DNA of 64,000 nucleotides from Desulfurivibrio alkaliphilus AHT 2 (GTDB taxonomy: Bacteria > Desulfobacterota > Desulfobulbia > Desulfobulbales > Desulfurivibrionaceae). The notes below the pieces were generated by a model. That model was not told the origin of the DNA. It did not search any database and saw nothing but the letters and a program-made list of their open reading frames with translations. Positions 17,381 to 27,112 of this stretch are shown in pieces (the stretch's first letter is position 1; every line of letters begins with the position of its first letter). A program made the translations under genes and the position numbers. Location of the stretch: assembly GCF_000092205.1 (NCBI RefSeq), contig NC_014216.1:2423742-2487741 (forward strand). Direction: 5' to 3'.

Positions 17381-19786
17381 TTAAATATCCAGGGAGGAAA
17401 CTTCCAGGGCGTTGCTCTGGATGAAATCCCGCCGCGGTTCCACCTTATCCCCCATCAGGGTGGTGAAAATCTCGTCCGCCCCCTCGGCGTCGTCGATGGT
17501 GACCTGCAGCAGGATCCGGTTTTCCGGGTTCATGGTGGTGGCCCACAACTGTTCCGGGTTCATTTCACCCAAACCTTTGTAGCGCTGCAAAGAACTGCCC
17601 TTGAAAGATTCACTGCGAATGCTCTCCAGCATCTCTCGCCAGGAGTTGACCTCGATTTGCTGGTTTTTGACCTCCACGGTAAATTTACCGTCCAAATAAG
17701 GGCTTACCCGGGGATAGTGTTTTAAAACCTGGCGGTACTCGGGCAACAGGGGAATCTGTGGGCCCACGGTGACCAGCAGGTGGGCCTTATCCTTAAGGGC
17801 CGCGTCGAACTCATAACAACTGGGCCGCCAGCGGCAGGGCCGGATATTGCCCAGAATAAACTTCTCCCCGCTCAACCGCTGGTGCAATTGGTTCAACAGC
17901 GGCTCATTTTCAAACTGGTCGGCGGAATGGACGTTTTCGGTCACCAGAAAGCGCAGGATATCTTCCCAGAGGTTGCTTCGCTCCAGGTATTCCACCAGCC
18001 GCTGGTAATGGGAAAGATCCTTGAGCAGCGCAACCAGCTCCTCCCCTGCCACGGTCCGCCCATCTTCCGTGTTGACACTGCACATGGTGCTGGCCTGTTG
18101 AAAGAGGAAACTGTTCAGGGAATAATCATCCAGGAAAAACTTTTCCTTTTTACCCCGGCTCAGCCGGTAGAGCGGCGGCTGACCGATATAGACGTTACCA
18201 TTTTCCACCAAAGGCAGCATCTGGCGGTAAAAGAAGGTCAGCAGCAGGGTGCGGATATGGGCTCCGTCGACATCGGCGTCGGTCATGATGATGATCTTGT
18301 GGTAGCGCAGCTTATCGAGGTCGAACTCTTCCTTGCCGATACCGGTACCCAGGGCGGCGATGATCTGTTTGATCTCCTCGCTGCTCAGCACCTTTTCAAA
18401 ACGGGCCTTTTCCACATTCATGATTTTGCCGCGCAAGGGCAGAATGGCCTGGAAGAAGCGATCCCGGCCCTGCTTGGCGCTGCCGCCGGCGGAGTCGCCC
18501 TCCACCAGAAAAATCTCCCGTTTCGCGGGGTCTTTGGTCTGGCATTCGGCCAGTTTGGCGGCCATCAAGACATCCATGCCGCTGCCTTTTTTACGGGACA
18601 GCTCCTTGGCCCGGCGAGCCGCTTCCCGGGCCCGGGCCGCTTCCACCGCCTTGCTCAGGATCTTGCGGGCCTCCTGGGGGTTTTCCTCCAGGTAACGGGA
18701 AATCTTTTCGTGGCAGATGGAATCGACGATATATTTAACCTCGCTGTTACCCAGCTTGGTTTTGGTCTGGCCCTCAAACTGGGGGCTGGGCACCCGGGTG
18801 GAGATAATACAGGTGATCCCTTCCCTTACATCGTCGCCACTCAGTTTTTCCCGCAGGTTCTTGGGTACGATATCGTCGCTGGCATAACGGTTAATACACT
18901 TGGTCAGCGCCATGCGGAAACCGGCCACGTGGCTGCCGCCTTCCTTGGTGTAGATGTTGTTGACGTAAGAGTGCAGCCGCTCGGTGTAGCCTTCAAAATA
19001 CTGGAAGGCCACCTCCACCTGTACGTTGTCTTTTCCCCCCTGAACGAAAACCGGCTCACTGTGCACCGGGGTCCGATTGCGATTGAGATACTCGACGAAA
19101 GACTTGATCCCGCCCTTGAAATGAAACTCGTCCTCGGCCCCGGTACGTTCGTCGTGGATTTTTATCTTGACGTTTTTGTTAAGAAAAGCCAGTTCCCGCA
19201 AACGGGCCTGGATAATCTCATATTTGAATTCGGTGGTTTCGGTAAAGATCCCCGGGTCGGGCAGGAAGGTAATCTTGGTGCCGCTTTTTTCCGTTTCACC
19301 AACCACTTCCACCTCGCCTTCCTTGACTCCGTAGCGGTAGGTCTGGCGATGGATCTTGCCGTTGCGTTTAATTTCGGCAATGGTCTTAAGACTCAGGGCG
19401 TTTACCACCGAAACCCCAACGCCGTGCAGACCGCCGGAAACCTTGTAGGTAGAATGATCGAACTTACCGCCGGCATGGAGGGTGCACATGACCAGCTCCA
19501 GGGCAGAGACCCCCTCGGTGGGATGGATCTCCACCGGGATACCGCGGCCGTTGTCTTCCGAACTGACGCTGCCGTCTTTGTGGATGGTAATTTTAATCCG
19601 GTCACAGTAACCGGCCAGTGCTTCGTCGATGCTGTTGTCCACCACCTCGTAGACCAGGTGGTGTAAACCTTCCTCGGCGGTATTGCCGATGTACATCGCC
19701 GGCCTTTTTCTTACCCCTTCCAGGCCGGTTAAAACTTTGATCTGGGCGGCGCCGTAATCGTTGGTCACTGTTTCGTTATCACTCAA
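17381..19786 (-). CDS. gyrB: DNA gyrase subunit B
   Basis: ATPase subunit of gyrase. GHKL ATP site: EVVDNSIDEA, DNGRGIPV and GGLHGVGVSVVNALS; TOPRIM site: LVEGDSAGGSAKQGRDR with the downstream DADVDGAHIRT metal motif; C-terminal QRYKGLGEMNPEQL. 801 residues, close to the E. coli length. It contains the insert between TOPRIM and tail seen in proteobacterial GyrB. The start appears to be TTG at 19786, since no in-frame ATG lies nearby upstream or before the first conserved residues. Confidence 0.98.
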   Translation of the reverse strand: MSDNETVTNDYGAAQIKVLTGLEGVRKRPAMYIGNTAEEGLHHLVYEVVDNSIDEALAGYCDRIKITIHKDGSVSSEDNGRGIPVEIHPTEGVSALELVMCTLHAGGKFDHSTYKVSGGLHGVGVSVVNALSLKTIAEIKRNGKIHRQTYRYGVKEGEVEVVGETEKSGTKITFLPDPGIFTETTEFKYEIIQARLRELAFLNKNVKIKIHDERTGAEDEFHFKGGIKSFVEYLNRNRTPVHSEPVFVQGGKDNVQVEVAFQYFEGYTERLHSYVNNIYTKEGGSHVAGFRMALTKCINRYASDDIVPKNLREKLSGDDVREGITCIISTRVPSPQFEGQTKTKLGNSEVKYIVDSICHEKISRYLEENPQEARKILSKAVEAARAREAARRAKELSRKKGSGMDVLMAAKLAECQTKDPAKREIFLVEGDSAGGSAKQGRDRFFQAILPLRGKIMNVEKARFEKVLSSEEIKQIIAALGTGIGKEEFDLDKLRYHKIIIMTDADVDGAHIRTLLLTFFYRQMLPLVENGNVYIGQPPLYRLSRGKKEKFFLDDYSLNSFLFQQASTMCSVNTEDGRTVAGEELVALLKDLSHYQRLVEYLERSNLWEDILRFLVTENVHSADQFENEPLLNQLHQRLSGEKFILGNIRPCRWRPSCYEFDAALKDKAHLLVTVGPQIPLLPEYRQVLKHYPRVSPYLDGKFTVEVKNQQIEVNSWREMLESIRSESFKGSSLQRYKGLGEMNPEQLWATTMNPENRILLQVTIDDAEGADEIFTTLMGDKVEPRRDFIQSNALEVSSLDI

Positions 19787-19891
19787 GGCTGTGGTTCCAC
19801 TTTTTTGGTTTTAGGTTCCCAAGCGGTCACTTAACTCAGGTTCAGGTCTGTTGCTTGGCCGATTTGGCCGGTGCCGGCTGACCGCTTACAA

Positions 19892-21022
19892 TCAGAGTTT
19901 CATGGGCATGATAACACTGAGATAACCGGGGTCTTTGTCTCCCTGGAGCAGACAGGGGCTTTCCTCGGAATTGATATAGGCCTTTACCTTCTCACTATCC
20001 ATAACCTGCAGCGCTTCATAGAAATATTTGCCGTTGAAACCTATCTCCATGCTCTCTCCCTGGTACCCGGCGGGAACCTCTTCCCGGGCGCTGCCGTAGT
20101 CCATATTCTGGGAAGAGAGGGTTATCTTGTCGTTTTCAATAATGAAATTTACGGCGTTATAGCGATCTTCGGTAAAGATATTAACCCTTTTTAAAGAGTG
20201 CATCATCTTCCGCCGGTCAATACCGATATGCTTAGCTTTGTTAATCACCTGGATAATCCCTTTATAGTCGGGAAAATCTCCGCTCATCAGACGAACAACC
20301 AGGGTGTAGCCTCCGGCTTTCAGTACCGCCTGTTTTTCTTCCAAACCCAGCAGAACGGTTTCTTCCTCGTCACAGAGCTTGCGAATCTCTTGAATACCCT
20401 TCTTGGGAATCAAGATTACTCTATCCATCTCCAACGAACTCAGATCGGTTTCCACTTTGCCCTCCATCATCGACAGCCGATGGCCATCGGAGGAAACCAT
20501 CCTGAGAAAATGGCCTTCATCCAGGATCTCTTTTTCCAGTAAAATCCCCGCCAGGTTAAAATTATTTTCACCTTCATGGGCCACGGAATAGATGGTTTTA
20601 TCGATCAAGTCGGTCATCAGGGCGGTGGGTATGGCCACCAGATTATCTTCCCGATAAGGGGGAAAAGAGGGAAATTCATCGGCGGAGATACCGGACAGGC
20701 GGCAATCGCTGCTCTCGGCACTGATCTTAACCCAACTGTTTTCCTGCTCCTCCAGGTGAAGATGTTTTTCCTCAGACTCTTTCACCAGTTCAAACAGCTT
20801 ACGCGCCGGCAAGGTAACGCTGCCGGGTGAAAGAATTTCAGCCGGGATCCGGCAGCGAATCCCAACTTCCAGGTCCGTCGCCGTCATCACCAGGCCTTCC
20901 TGGTCTGATTCCAGGAGGATATTGGCCAGTACCGCCAGGGTTCCTTTTTTACCGGTGATGTTTTGCAAGGCGGCCAAAGCGGTGAGAAAATCCAAACGGG
21001 AAACGTTGAAGGCGAGAGTCAT
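19892..21022 (-). CDS. dnaN: DNA polymerase III sliding clamp (beta subunit)
   Basis: Forms the ring that tethers the replicative polymerase to DNA. 376 residues, three repeated clamp folds. Recognisable motifs: ILLESDQEGLVMTATDLEVGIR near the N-terminus, DEFPSFP, SSDGHRLS and the C-terminal YLSVIMPMKL. ATG 21022 follows AAGGGACAACATC. It precedes gyrB on the same strand with a 105-bp gap. dnaA, often its neighbour, is not in the window. Confidence 0.97.
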   Translation of the reverse strand: MTLAFNVSRLDFLTALAALQNITGKKGTLAVLANILLESDQEGLVMTATDLEVGIRCRIPAEILSPGSVTLPARKLFELVKESEEKHLHLEEQENSWVKISAESSDCRLSGISADEFPSFPPYREDNLVAIPTALMTDLIDKTIYSVAHEGENNFNLAGILLEKEILDEGHFLRMVSSDGHRLSMMEGKVETDLSSLEMDRVILIPKKGIQEIRKLCDEEETVLLGLEEKQAVLKAGGYTLVVRLMSGDFPDYKGIIQVINKAKHIGIDRRKMMHSLKRVNIFTEDRYNAVNFIIENDKITLSSQNMDYGSAREEVPAGYQGESMEIGFNGKYFYEALQVMDSEKVKAYINSEESPCLLQGDKDPGYLSVIMPMKL

Positions 21023-21367
21023 GATGTTGTCCCTTGTAATTAGTAAGAGAGATGTAATTAAAAAGATATTATGGTTATTAAATTTCGTTGAATTGTGGAA
21101 TAACCGAATAAACCTTTAAATTATTTATATTTTTTTTCAAAAAAAGCTTTTTCAAAAAAAACCGAAAACCAGGTTTTTGTTTTTTACACAACTTTTCAAC
21201 ATCCAGCCAACACCCCTGGTCGATGGTTATGTTGATAACTTGGTTGGCTCTCTGCTAACCTTTTTTTTATCCATCTTTTCAAGGTTTTTTATACCCCGAA
21301 AGATAATCGCAAAAATATACCGGATAAATGGAAAAAAATAAATAATTTTAGGGAAATAAAAATAATA
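21023..21367. other. AT-rich intergenic region, candidate oriC
   Basis: 345 bp without a gene, far more AT-rich than its surroundings, with long A and T tracts. DnaA-box-like 9-mers: TTTTACACA (21182-21190), TTTTCAACA (21193-21201), TGTTGATAA (21230-21238, one mismatch to the inverted consensus) and TTATCCATC (21267-21275). It lies beside dnaN-gyrB-gyrA and exactly where gene direction flips: the genes from dnaN back to selD run left, while the genes from 21368 to 35675 run right. This fits a replication origin, but the boxes are imperfect and dnaA is absent. Confidence 0.4.
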
Positions 21368-22507
21368 ATGAAAAAATTTTTTTCTCAACAAAACCAAATG
21401 TTAGATAGTTTTTTCAGTCGAGCGTTGGCTCAAGGAATTTTTCCCGGAGCGGCCTCAGCGGTTATCTTGGGAGATTACACCCAGCGCCGGAGGATGGTCA
21501 ACTGCTGGGGTGACACCTCCTATCGGAGTGAAGATAAACAAGCGATAAGTGAAGAAACCTATTTCGATCTGGCCTCGCTCACCAAACCTCTGGCCACCCT
21601 GCCGGCCCTGTTGCATTTGATGACCACGGAAAAATTCAACTTTGATACCACCCTGGAGGATTTATTGGTGGTTAAAATGCCGCCTGATAAGCAAAAAATA
21701 ACCCTTAAGGATATTCTTACCCATCGCAGTGGTTTGGCGGCTTATTTCCCTTTCTACCAAGAGGTTAAAGCGGGCCTTTACCGGCAGGTTAAAAAAGAAA
21801 TCATTGAACTCATTAGGCAAACCCCTTTGGTTTACCCCCCCGGCAGCCGTTCTTTGTACAGTGATCTTGGTTATATCCTGGCCGGCTTTATCATTGAACA
21901 GCTAAGCGGAAAAAACCTAAATACTTTCCTGGATGAAAATATTTACCGGCCGCTGGGCTTGGAAAAAAAAATATTTTTTAACCTTACCGGCCGGATAAGA
22001 CCGGGAATATATGCCGCCGGAGAATACTGCCTGTGGCGACGACGGGTGCTGCGGGGTGAGGTGGGGGATGAAAATTGTGCCCTGCTGGGAGGAGCGGCAG
22101 GACATGCCGGCCTTTTTGGTTCCATTACCGGGGTGATGCAGTTGTTGGAGTACCTGTTTGATCTTGGCTGGGAAGAAGAGAAAATACCAGCGGAAAAAAA
22201 GTTGTTTAAAAGTGAAATCTTACGCCGGTGTTGCCGAAAGTGGGATCTAACTGGAACAAACACCTGGGCTGTCGGGTTTGATACCCCATCGCCAAGAAAC
22301 TCTTCCGGAGGGCCTTATCTGTCGGGAGAGAGTATAGGTCATCTGGGCTATGCCGGAACATCTTTCTGGTTGGATCCTCAAAAAAAAGTAATCCTGGTGC
22401 TGCTCACTAACAGGGTCCATCCTTGCCGCAGTAACAATAAGATAAAAAAAATCAGGCCGCGCTTTCATCAGTTGGTGATGGAGCAACTGGAATTAACCCA
22501 TATGTAA
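21368..22507 (+). CDS. Serine hydrolase of the beta-lactamase / class C PBP family
   Basis: 379 residues. Active-site tetrad SLTK (Ser70, Lys73), second motif YSD (164-166) in the YxN position, third motif HLG within HLGYAGTSFW near the C-terminus. This is the class C beta-lactamase / esterase EstB-like fold, more often a peptidase or esterase than an antibiotic-degrading enzyme. No signal peptide is visible (MKKFFSQQNQMLDSF), so it may be cytoplasmic. The gene is much more AT-rich than its neighbours, which could reflect horizontal transfer or its position by the putative origin. Confidence 0.85.
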   Translation: MKKFFSQQNQMLDSFFSRALAQGIFPGAASAVILGDYTQRRRMVNCWGDTSYRSEDKQAISEETYFDLASLTKPLATLPALLHLMTTEKFNFDTTLEDLLVVKMPPDKQKITLKDILTHRSGLAAYFPFYQEVKAGLYRQVKKEIIELIRQTPLVYPPGSRSLYSDLGYILAGFIIEQLSGKNLNTFLDENIYRPLGLEKKIFFNLTGRIRPGIYAAGEYCLWRRRVLRGEVGDENCALLGGAAGHAGLFGSITGVMQLLEYLFDLGWEEEKIPAEKKLFKSEILRRCCRKWDLTGTNTWAVGFDTPSPRNSSGGPYLSGESIGHLGYAGTSFWLDPQKKVILVLLTNRVHPCRSNNKIKKIRPRFHQLVMEQLELTHM

Positions 22508-22563
22508 AAAAAAGAAAGAACAATCATTTTATTAAATCACTGAAAATATGGGGCTATTTTATA

Positions 22564-22595
22564 TTTCTCTTAAAGAGAAAAATAAGATTTTTTTT
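22564..22595 (+). terminator. Probable terminator after the serine hydrolase gene
   Basis: TTTCTCTT (22564-22571) pairs with AAGAGAAA (22573-22580), followed by eight T at 22588-22595. Weak AT-rich stem and a short gap before the T-run. Confidence 0.45.
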
Positions 22596-22693
22596 ACAAC
22601 GGACCTTTGTACTAACTGGTTTTGAAAAGGTTTTTTTTGTAAACAATTAAGAATTATTTTTAAGTAAATTCAAGCGCGATAACAATTTTTAGG

Positions 22694-22723
22694 TTGACAT
22701 GGTTTTTCCTTTTTCACTATAGC
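22694..22723 (+). promoter_or_regulatory. Promoter of the multiheme cytochrome operon
   Basis: Consensus TTGACA (22694-22699), 18-bp spacer, TATAGC (22718-22723); shifted by one, CTATAG gives a 17-bp spacer. It lies about 80 nt before the first gene and is the only good promoter I see ahead of the nine-gene operon. Confidence 0.6.
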
Positions 22724-22804
22724 TGACTCCCGAGGGTTTTCATTTTCTGTGTTGTCAGGAAGTGAAACGTGAGGTTGCAGTAACAGGAGGAGGGTTGTAA
22801 AGCC

Positions 22805-25189
22805 ATGGACTTTTTTTGCCGTCGGCTGCGCTTGGTTAGTAGACCACCAGGTGGTCCACCGTTATCCCCTACAGGTCCAGCAAAAACCTTATTTCCTCTT
22901 TCCGAATTTTCTTTTCTCCGCACCTTCTTCCCTCTTTCTTTTTTTCTCTGTCTGTTCTGTCTGCTCTTTCTTTTTTCCTGCCGTGGCGATTCCGATGGTT
23001 CCAAATCTGCAGCTGATCATGTAATCGGCGACGTTCGCGAGACCAGCGCCGTGGTAAACGCCCAGGGAGAAATCTCGTTTACCGGCAGCGGCGAATTTTC
23101 CGGCTTGATGGTCAGTGCGCAAAATCTCACGATGGCCGCCGGCGGTCGCCTGCTCATCGAACTTGATCCGGCGCCGGTCAGGGAAAACGGGTTTATCCCG
23201 GTGGGTAATCTTTATACCCTTACCCTCTTCGACTCCGATGGTAACGAAGTGGCCGGCAACGGCACGGTGATGGTGGAGATTCCTTACCGGGAAAGCGTGG
23301 TGGAGGCCCAGGGGCTGGCCGATGAATTGCTCCTGCTGCATGACGGTCAGCAAAGGAGCTCCAGTCATATCGCTGAGCGGGCGGTACTGGTTGCCACCTT
23401 GGATGGTTTTGGCCGCTTCGTGGTGGCAATCCGGGATACCCCCCCCACCGCTAAACCCCACCCCCTACCCTTGATTGAAGTGGGTTGGGACGGATATGCC
23501 GATGCCGAGCAGGTTTTAAAAAACGGCGATCCCATTGCCGATCCCTTGCGGGGAATCAAGGTGGCGCAACTGGGCGAGCGGGTGCAGTTACAGGGGCGGG
23601 AAACCGATATCAGTCATAAAAATTACCCCGCTTACGACTGGGAGCTGTTGAGCAAACCGGAAGGTTCGGCAGCGCAACTGACAGGCACCGGCCGGGAAGT
23701 GGAAATTATCCCCGACTTGGTGGGCCGCTATATCGTGCAACTGACCGTCGCCGACGATCAGGACAGTATCACCATTACCGCCGGCAGTTACAGTTATGTG
23801 GAGCAAAACGGGGAAATTACCAGTTACTGCAGCTTTTGCCATGCCGGACAGTACGTTGGTGCAGCCTACAAGGATATTTACGGCCGTGACACCCTGCGTG
23901 ACCTGATTACGCCCTGGCAGGAGTCCAACCATGCGGCGGCATACGATAATCTTGACCCAGTTGATCGCCTTGACCCGGTATGTCTCAACTGCCATACCAC
24001 CGGCTTTCTGGTCACCGAGCGCAACGCCACTGCCTATGACCCGGGTTGGGGTTTTGCCGACTTTTTTTACGATGCTGACGGAAGCGGTAAAACCGCCGCC
24101 GATGCTCCCCACTTGCAGGGGGTGAACTGTGAATCCTGCCACGGCCCCGGCGGTCGGGACGGTACCCCTCCCGACAGCACCGGCTTTCAGCACCCTTACC
24201 AGGCCAGCCTTAGCCAAGGCCCCTGTATGGCCTGCCACAACATCCGCCCCGATGAGCAGATCAGCGGCCGGGACTACTACTATGCCTGGGAAGGGGACCT
24301 CCATGTCAACGCCCATTACGTGGTAGACGGCCGGATTCGGGTGGTGGATACCTATCCCTGCTACCATTGCCACGTGGGTCAGTATTTCATCGGCCGGATG
24401 CATGGCAAGACCCTGGAACCCGAGGTAATCGAGCAACCGGAGGGGATCACCTGCGTGGTCTGTCACGACCCCCACGATGAAAGTGGCTATGGCTATCAGT
24501 TGCGGCTGGCCGGAGAGGTTGCGGTGCAACTTAAGGCCAACAGCACCTCTGATGATTTCATTGAAATGACCTTTGATGCCGGTACTGCGGCGGTCTGTTA
24601 TTCCTGCCACAACGCCTACATTACCCTGCCGGCGGTGGGGGAGGACCTGCATGGCAACCAGGCGGAGATGATGGAGGGAATCGGGGGGTACACTTACGGC
24701 GAGGATATTGCCGGCCGGACCCACGGCGAAGTGCTGGTGGGAGATAAATGTGTGGCCTGCCATATGATGGCCGAACATCCCAGCGAACCCGGTAAAAAAG
24801 TGACTACCCACCAGCGGCGGCTGTATGACGGTGAAGATATGTTTGCCGCCGATGACTACACCGTTATCGGCTGCAAGGATTGCCATGTCGGTGAGTACGC
24901 CCTGCCGGCGGAAGGCAACCGCTTTGATTACGGTGGCCGCATGAGCGAGATCAGGGATCGGCTGCAGGAGTTGCAACAGCGGATCAACGAGGTGGCCGGC
25001 CGGGAGGATCTGCAGTCGCCGATTATCCATAACTATGCTCAGAGCCTGAGCGGTAACAGGCTGGAGTCGGTAAACCGGGCGGCCTACAACTACCTGTTTG
25101 TTAAACGAGACGGCAGCTTCGGCCTCCACAACTATCCCTATGCGGCGGAGTTGCTGCGCCTGAGCCTGGAAGACCTGGAAGGATACTGA
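22805..25189 (+). CDS. Nine-heme c-type cytochrome lipoprotein
   Basis: 794 residues; ATG preceded by AGGAGGAGGG. A long N-region leads to a hydrophobic stretch and lipobox-like LFLFSC (about residue 60), then about 280 residues of beta-rich, Ig-like sequence without hemes, then nine CXXCH: CSFCH, CLNCH, CESCH(GPG), CMACH, CYHCH, CVVCH, CYSCH, CVACH, CKDCH. The C-terminal GLHNYPYAAELL resembles the HNP element of cytochrome c554-like proteins. Likely an outer-membrane surface or periplasm-facing terminal electron carrier. First gene of the operon; its stop overlaps the next start (ATGA). Confidence 0.88.
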   Translation: MDFFCRRLRLVSRPPGGPPLSPTGPAKTLFPLSEFSFLRTFFPLSFFLCLFCLLFLFSCRGDSDGSKSAADHVIGDVRETSAVVNAQGEISFTGSGEFSGLMVSAQNLTMAAGGRLLIELDPAPVRENGFIPVGNLYTLTLFDSDGNEVAGNGTVMVEIPYRESVVEAQGLADELLLLHDGQQRSSSHIAERAVLVATLDGFGRFVVAIRDTPPTAKPHPLPLIEVGWDGYADAEQVLKNGDPIADPLRGIKVAQLGERVQLQGRETDISHKNYPAYDWELLSKPEGSAAQLTGTGREVEIIPDLVGRYIVQLTVADDQDSITITAGSYSYVEQNGEITSYCSFCHAGQYVGAAYKDIYGRDTLRDLITPWQESNHAAAYDNLDPVDRLDPVCLNCHTTGFLVTERNATAYDPGWGFADFFYDADGSGKTAADAPHLQGVNCESCHGPGGRDGTPPDSTGFQHPYQASLSQGPCMACHNIRPDEQISGRDYYYAWEGDLHVNAHYVVDGRIRVVDTYPCYHCHVGQYFIGRMHGKTLEPEVIEQPEGITCVVCHDPHDESGYGYQLRLAGEVAVQLKANSTSDDFIEMTFDAGTAAVCYSCHNAYITLPAVGEDLHGNQAEMMEGIGGYTYGEDIAGRTHGEVLVGDKCVACHMMAEHPSEPGKKVTTHQRRLYDGEDMFAADDYTVIGCKDCHVGEYALPAEGNRFDYGGRMSEIRDRLQELQQRINEVAGREDLQSPIIHNYAQSLSGNRLESVNRAAYNYLFVKRDGSFGLHNYPYAAELLRLSLEDLEGY

Positions 25190-26511
25190 TGAAGATTGCA
25201 TCCGGCAAAATCGGAGTTTTCTCCCTCATCCTGCTGCTGGTCTTTCTGGCCGGTAAGACCGTAACCGGTGCCGAGGTAAGCGGCAGATACACCATGGGTT
25301 ACGAGGATCGCGAAGTGCGCGACGGCAGCCGGGAGTCGGTGATGGTCAATTACCTCTCCTTTGAGGCCAAACGCCTGCCGGTGACCAACCTCTCGGTACA
25401 TGGCTTCAGCAAATACGCCTATGAATGGCAGCGGGGCGATTCCGCCACCGGCATTTACTACCTCTACGGCAACCACCGCACCTTTGAGGGGCGCAACGAT
25501 TTATTGTTCGGCCGTTTCCCCTTGGAAAGCCACCGTTTTCTGACCCTGGACGGCGTTCATTTCACCCAGCGCCCGAACCGGCCCTTCGGTTATTCACTAT
25601 ACCTGGGCCAGCCCCGTTACATGGAAATTCACGATGATCGCTTCGAGCGCCAGTTCCGGGATTCCGGCGATTACCTGGCCGGCGGCAAGATCTTCCTCCG
25701 GGGGGTGGAAGGGGTGCGGGCCAACGCCTCTTATTCCCGGGAAGGCGGGGGTGGCGACGTCTACCGGGAAATTATCGGCGTCGGCGGGGGTAAGGATTAT
25801 TACTTTACCCGGCGCCAGGAAGAACGGGATGAGGTGATCGTGGCCGTGGACGGCAGCCTGGATTACAACCCGGATCAGTCGGCGGTGGACCGCCTCAGCG
25901 CCCGCCTGTTCGTGATTTATCCCCCCCGGCTGCGGGTCGTGCTCCAGGCTGATCGCTACGATGTGCGCGACAATTATCCCGCCGACCGGGAGTTGATCAT
26001 CACCCTGTTCTCCACCGGCCGTGAGGATCGGGCCAAGTATACCGTCACCTACGACTGGCGGCCGGAAATCGCCTTTTATCAGAGCTCGGTTTTTACCGAA
26101 CTGGAGATGCCCGACGGCGCCTGGCGCCGGGGTCGGATCGTGAAAGGCGGGGTTATTGGCGATTACCGCGAATCCCGGGGTGTGCTGTTCGACGCCGGCC
26201 TTTACCATTTCAACAGCCACCTCAGTGAGGCCAATGGCCTGGCCTTAAGTGTCGATTACCAGTACGATCAGGTCTGGAACCTGCTGGTGGGCCTGGAACT
26301 GGTTCGGCTCAGCAAACCCCTCCGGGACGAAAAAAACGCCAGGAGCGTCAATGTTGAGCTGGGTTATAAGCCGGGTGACCGGTGGAAGCTGGCCGGTTAC
26401 CTGGAACGCAGCGATAACCCTGAGTACCGCAACGATTTTCGGGTCGGGCTGCGGTTTGATTACCTCTTCGGCTTTGCCCTGGGCAGGGCCGCACAAAGGG
26501 TTGGCCCATGA
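25189..26511 (+). CDS. Outer-membrane beta-barrel of the porin-cytochrome conduit
   Basis: 440 residues with a signal peptide (IGVFSLILLLVFLAGKTVTGA). The rest alternates polar and aromatic/hydrophobic residues in short strands (RYTMGYEDREV; RVVLQADRYDV; NVELGYKPGDRWKLAGYLERS), with no cysteine heme sites. Sandwiched between cytochrome lipoproteins and joined to both by ATGA overlaps, it is the likely sheath through which a cytochrome crosses the outer membrane, analogous to MtrB or Geobacter OmbB. It is shorter than MtrB; homology is not shown by sequence alone. Confidence 0.7.
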   Translation: MKIASGKIGVFSLILLLVFLAGKTVTGAEVSGRYTMGYEDREVRDGSRESVMVNYLSFEAKRLPVTNLSVHGFSKYAYEWQRGDSATGIYYLYGNHRTFEGRNDLLFGRFPLESHRFLTLDGVHFTQRPNRPFGYSLYLGQPRYMEIHDDRFERQFRDSGDYLAGGKIFLRGVEGVRANASYSREGGGGDVYREIIGVGGGKDYYFTRRQEERDEVIVAVDGSLDYNPDQSAVDRLSARLFVIYPPRLRVVLQADRYDVRDNYPADRELIITLFSTGREDRAKYTVTYDWRPEIAFYQSSVFTELEMPDGAWRRGRIVKGGVIGDYRESRGVLFDAGLYHFNSHLSEANGLALSVDYQYDQVWNLLVGLELVRLSKPLRDEKNARSVNVELGYKPGDRWKLAGYLERSDNPEYRNDFRVGLRFDYLFGFALGRAAQRVGP

Positions 26512-27098
26512 ATTTTTCCGGTAGAAATACAGCCTTGATTATTCTCAGCCTGCTGGTCATGGCCGGCTGTGCCGGTCTGATTGCCAGGACTCCGACCCAG
26601 CAGTTTGACCACGATATCCATGTCGATAGCCTGGTGGAACATGGTTTCGGCTGCCTGGACTGCCATTACTTCACCACCTTGGAGGAACAGGAGTTTCCCA
26701 AGGTCTTCGCCGTTTCCGAAGAGGCGTTGTTTGGCACCATGACCATTTGCCATTACTGCCATGTCGATCCGGAAACCCGCGATCTGGCCGCCACCCAGGA
26801 ATGCATGGCCTGCCACACCGAGATGGATGACATCCGCCCTCCCACCCACCTGCACGACTGGACCAGGGACCATGGCCTGGATGCCCGCAACGATCGTCAG
26901 ACCTGTGTCTCCTGCCATAATAATCCGTCGTTCTGCAACGATTGCCACACCCGGCGGGACACCAATTTCAACGTGGTTCATAGCAGGTCTTACCGTTACT
27001 TTCATGGGATTGAGGCCCAGATCGACCCGGCCTCCTGCAACGCCTGCCATACCGCTAATTTCTGTATCGACTGTCACAGCGGCAGAAGAAGATTCTAA
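26508..27098 (+). CDS. Seven-heme c-type cytochrome lipoprotein
   Basis: 196 residues with seven CXXCH (CLDCH, CHYCH, CMACH, CVSCH, CNDCH, CNACH, CIDCH): one heme per 28 residues, a dense wire-like protein. Lipobox LLVMAGC after a short signal. FDHDIHV supplies likely distal His ligands. The high heme density resembles the small periplasmic partner of porin-cytochrome complexes. Start overlaps the barrel gene stop (ATGA). Confidence 0.88.
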   Translation: MNFSGRNTALIILSLLVMAGCAGLIARTPTQQFDHDIHVDSLVEHGFGCLDCHYFTTLEEQEFPKVFAVSEEALFGTMTICHYCHVDPETRDLAATQECMACHTEMDDIRPPTHLHDWTRDHGLDARNDRQTCVSCHNNPSFCNDCHTRRDTNFNVVHSRSYRYFHGIEAQIDPASCNACHTANFCIDCHSGRRRF

Positions 27099-27112
27099 AC
27101 CGGACCACAGTT

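Noticed and set aside
17780..19666. 628-codon plus-strand frame opposite gyrB
   Set aside because: Antisense shadow of a highly conserved gene.
21368..22507. Antibiotic-resistance beta-lactamase
   Set aside because: Has SxxK/YSD/HLG motifs but no signal peptide, and is closer to esterase/peptidase-like members; resistance is not supported.
23588..25201. 537-codon minus-strand frame opposite the nine-heme cytochrome
   Set aside because: Antisense shadow; the plus strand has signal peptide, lipobox and nine heme motifs.
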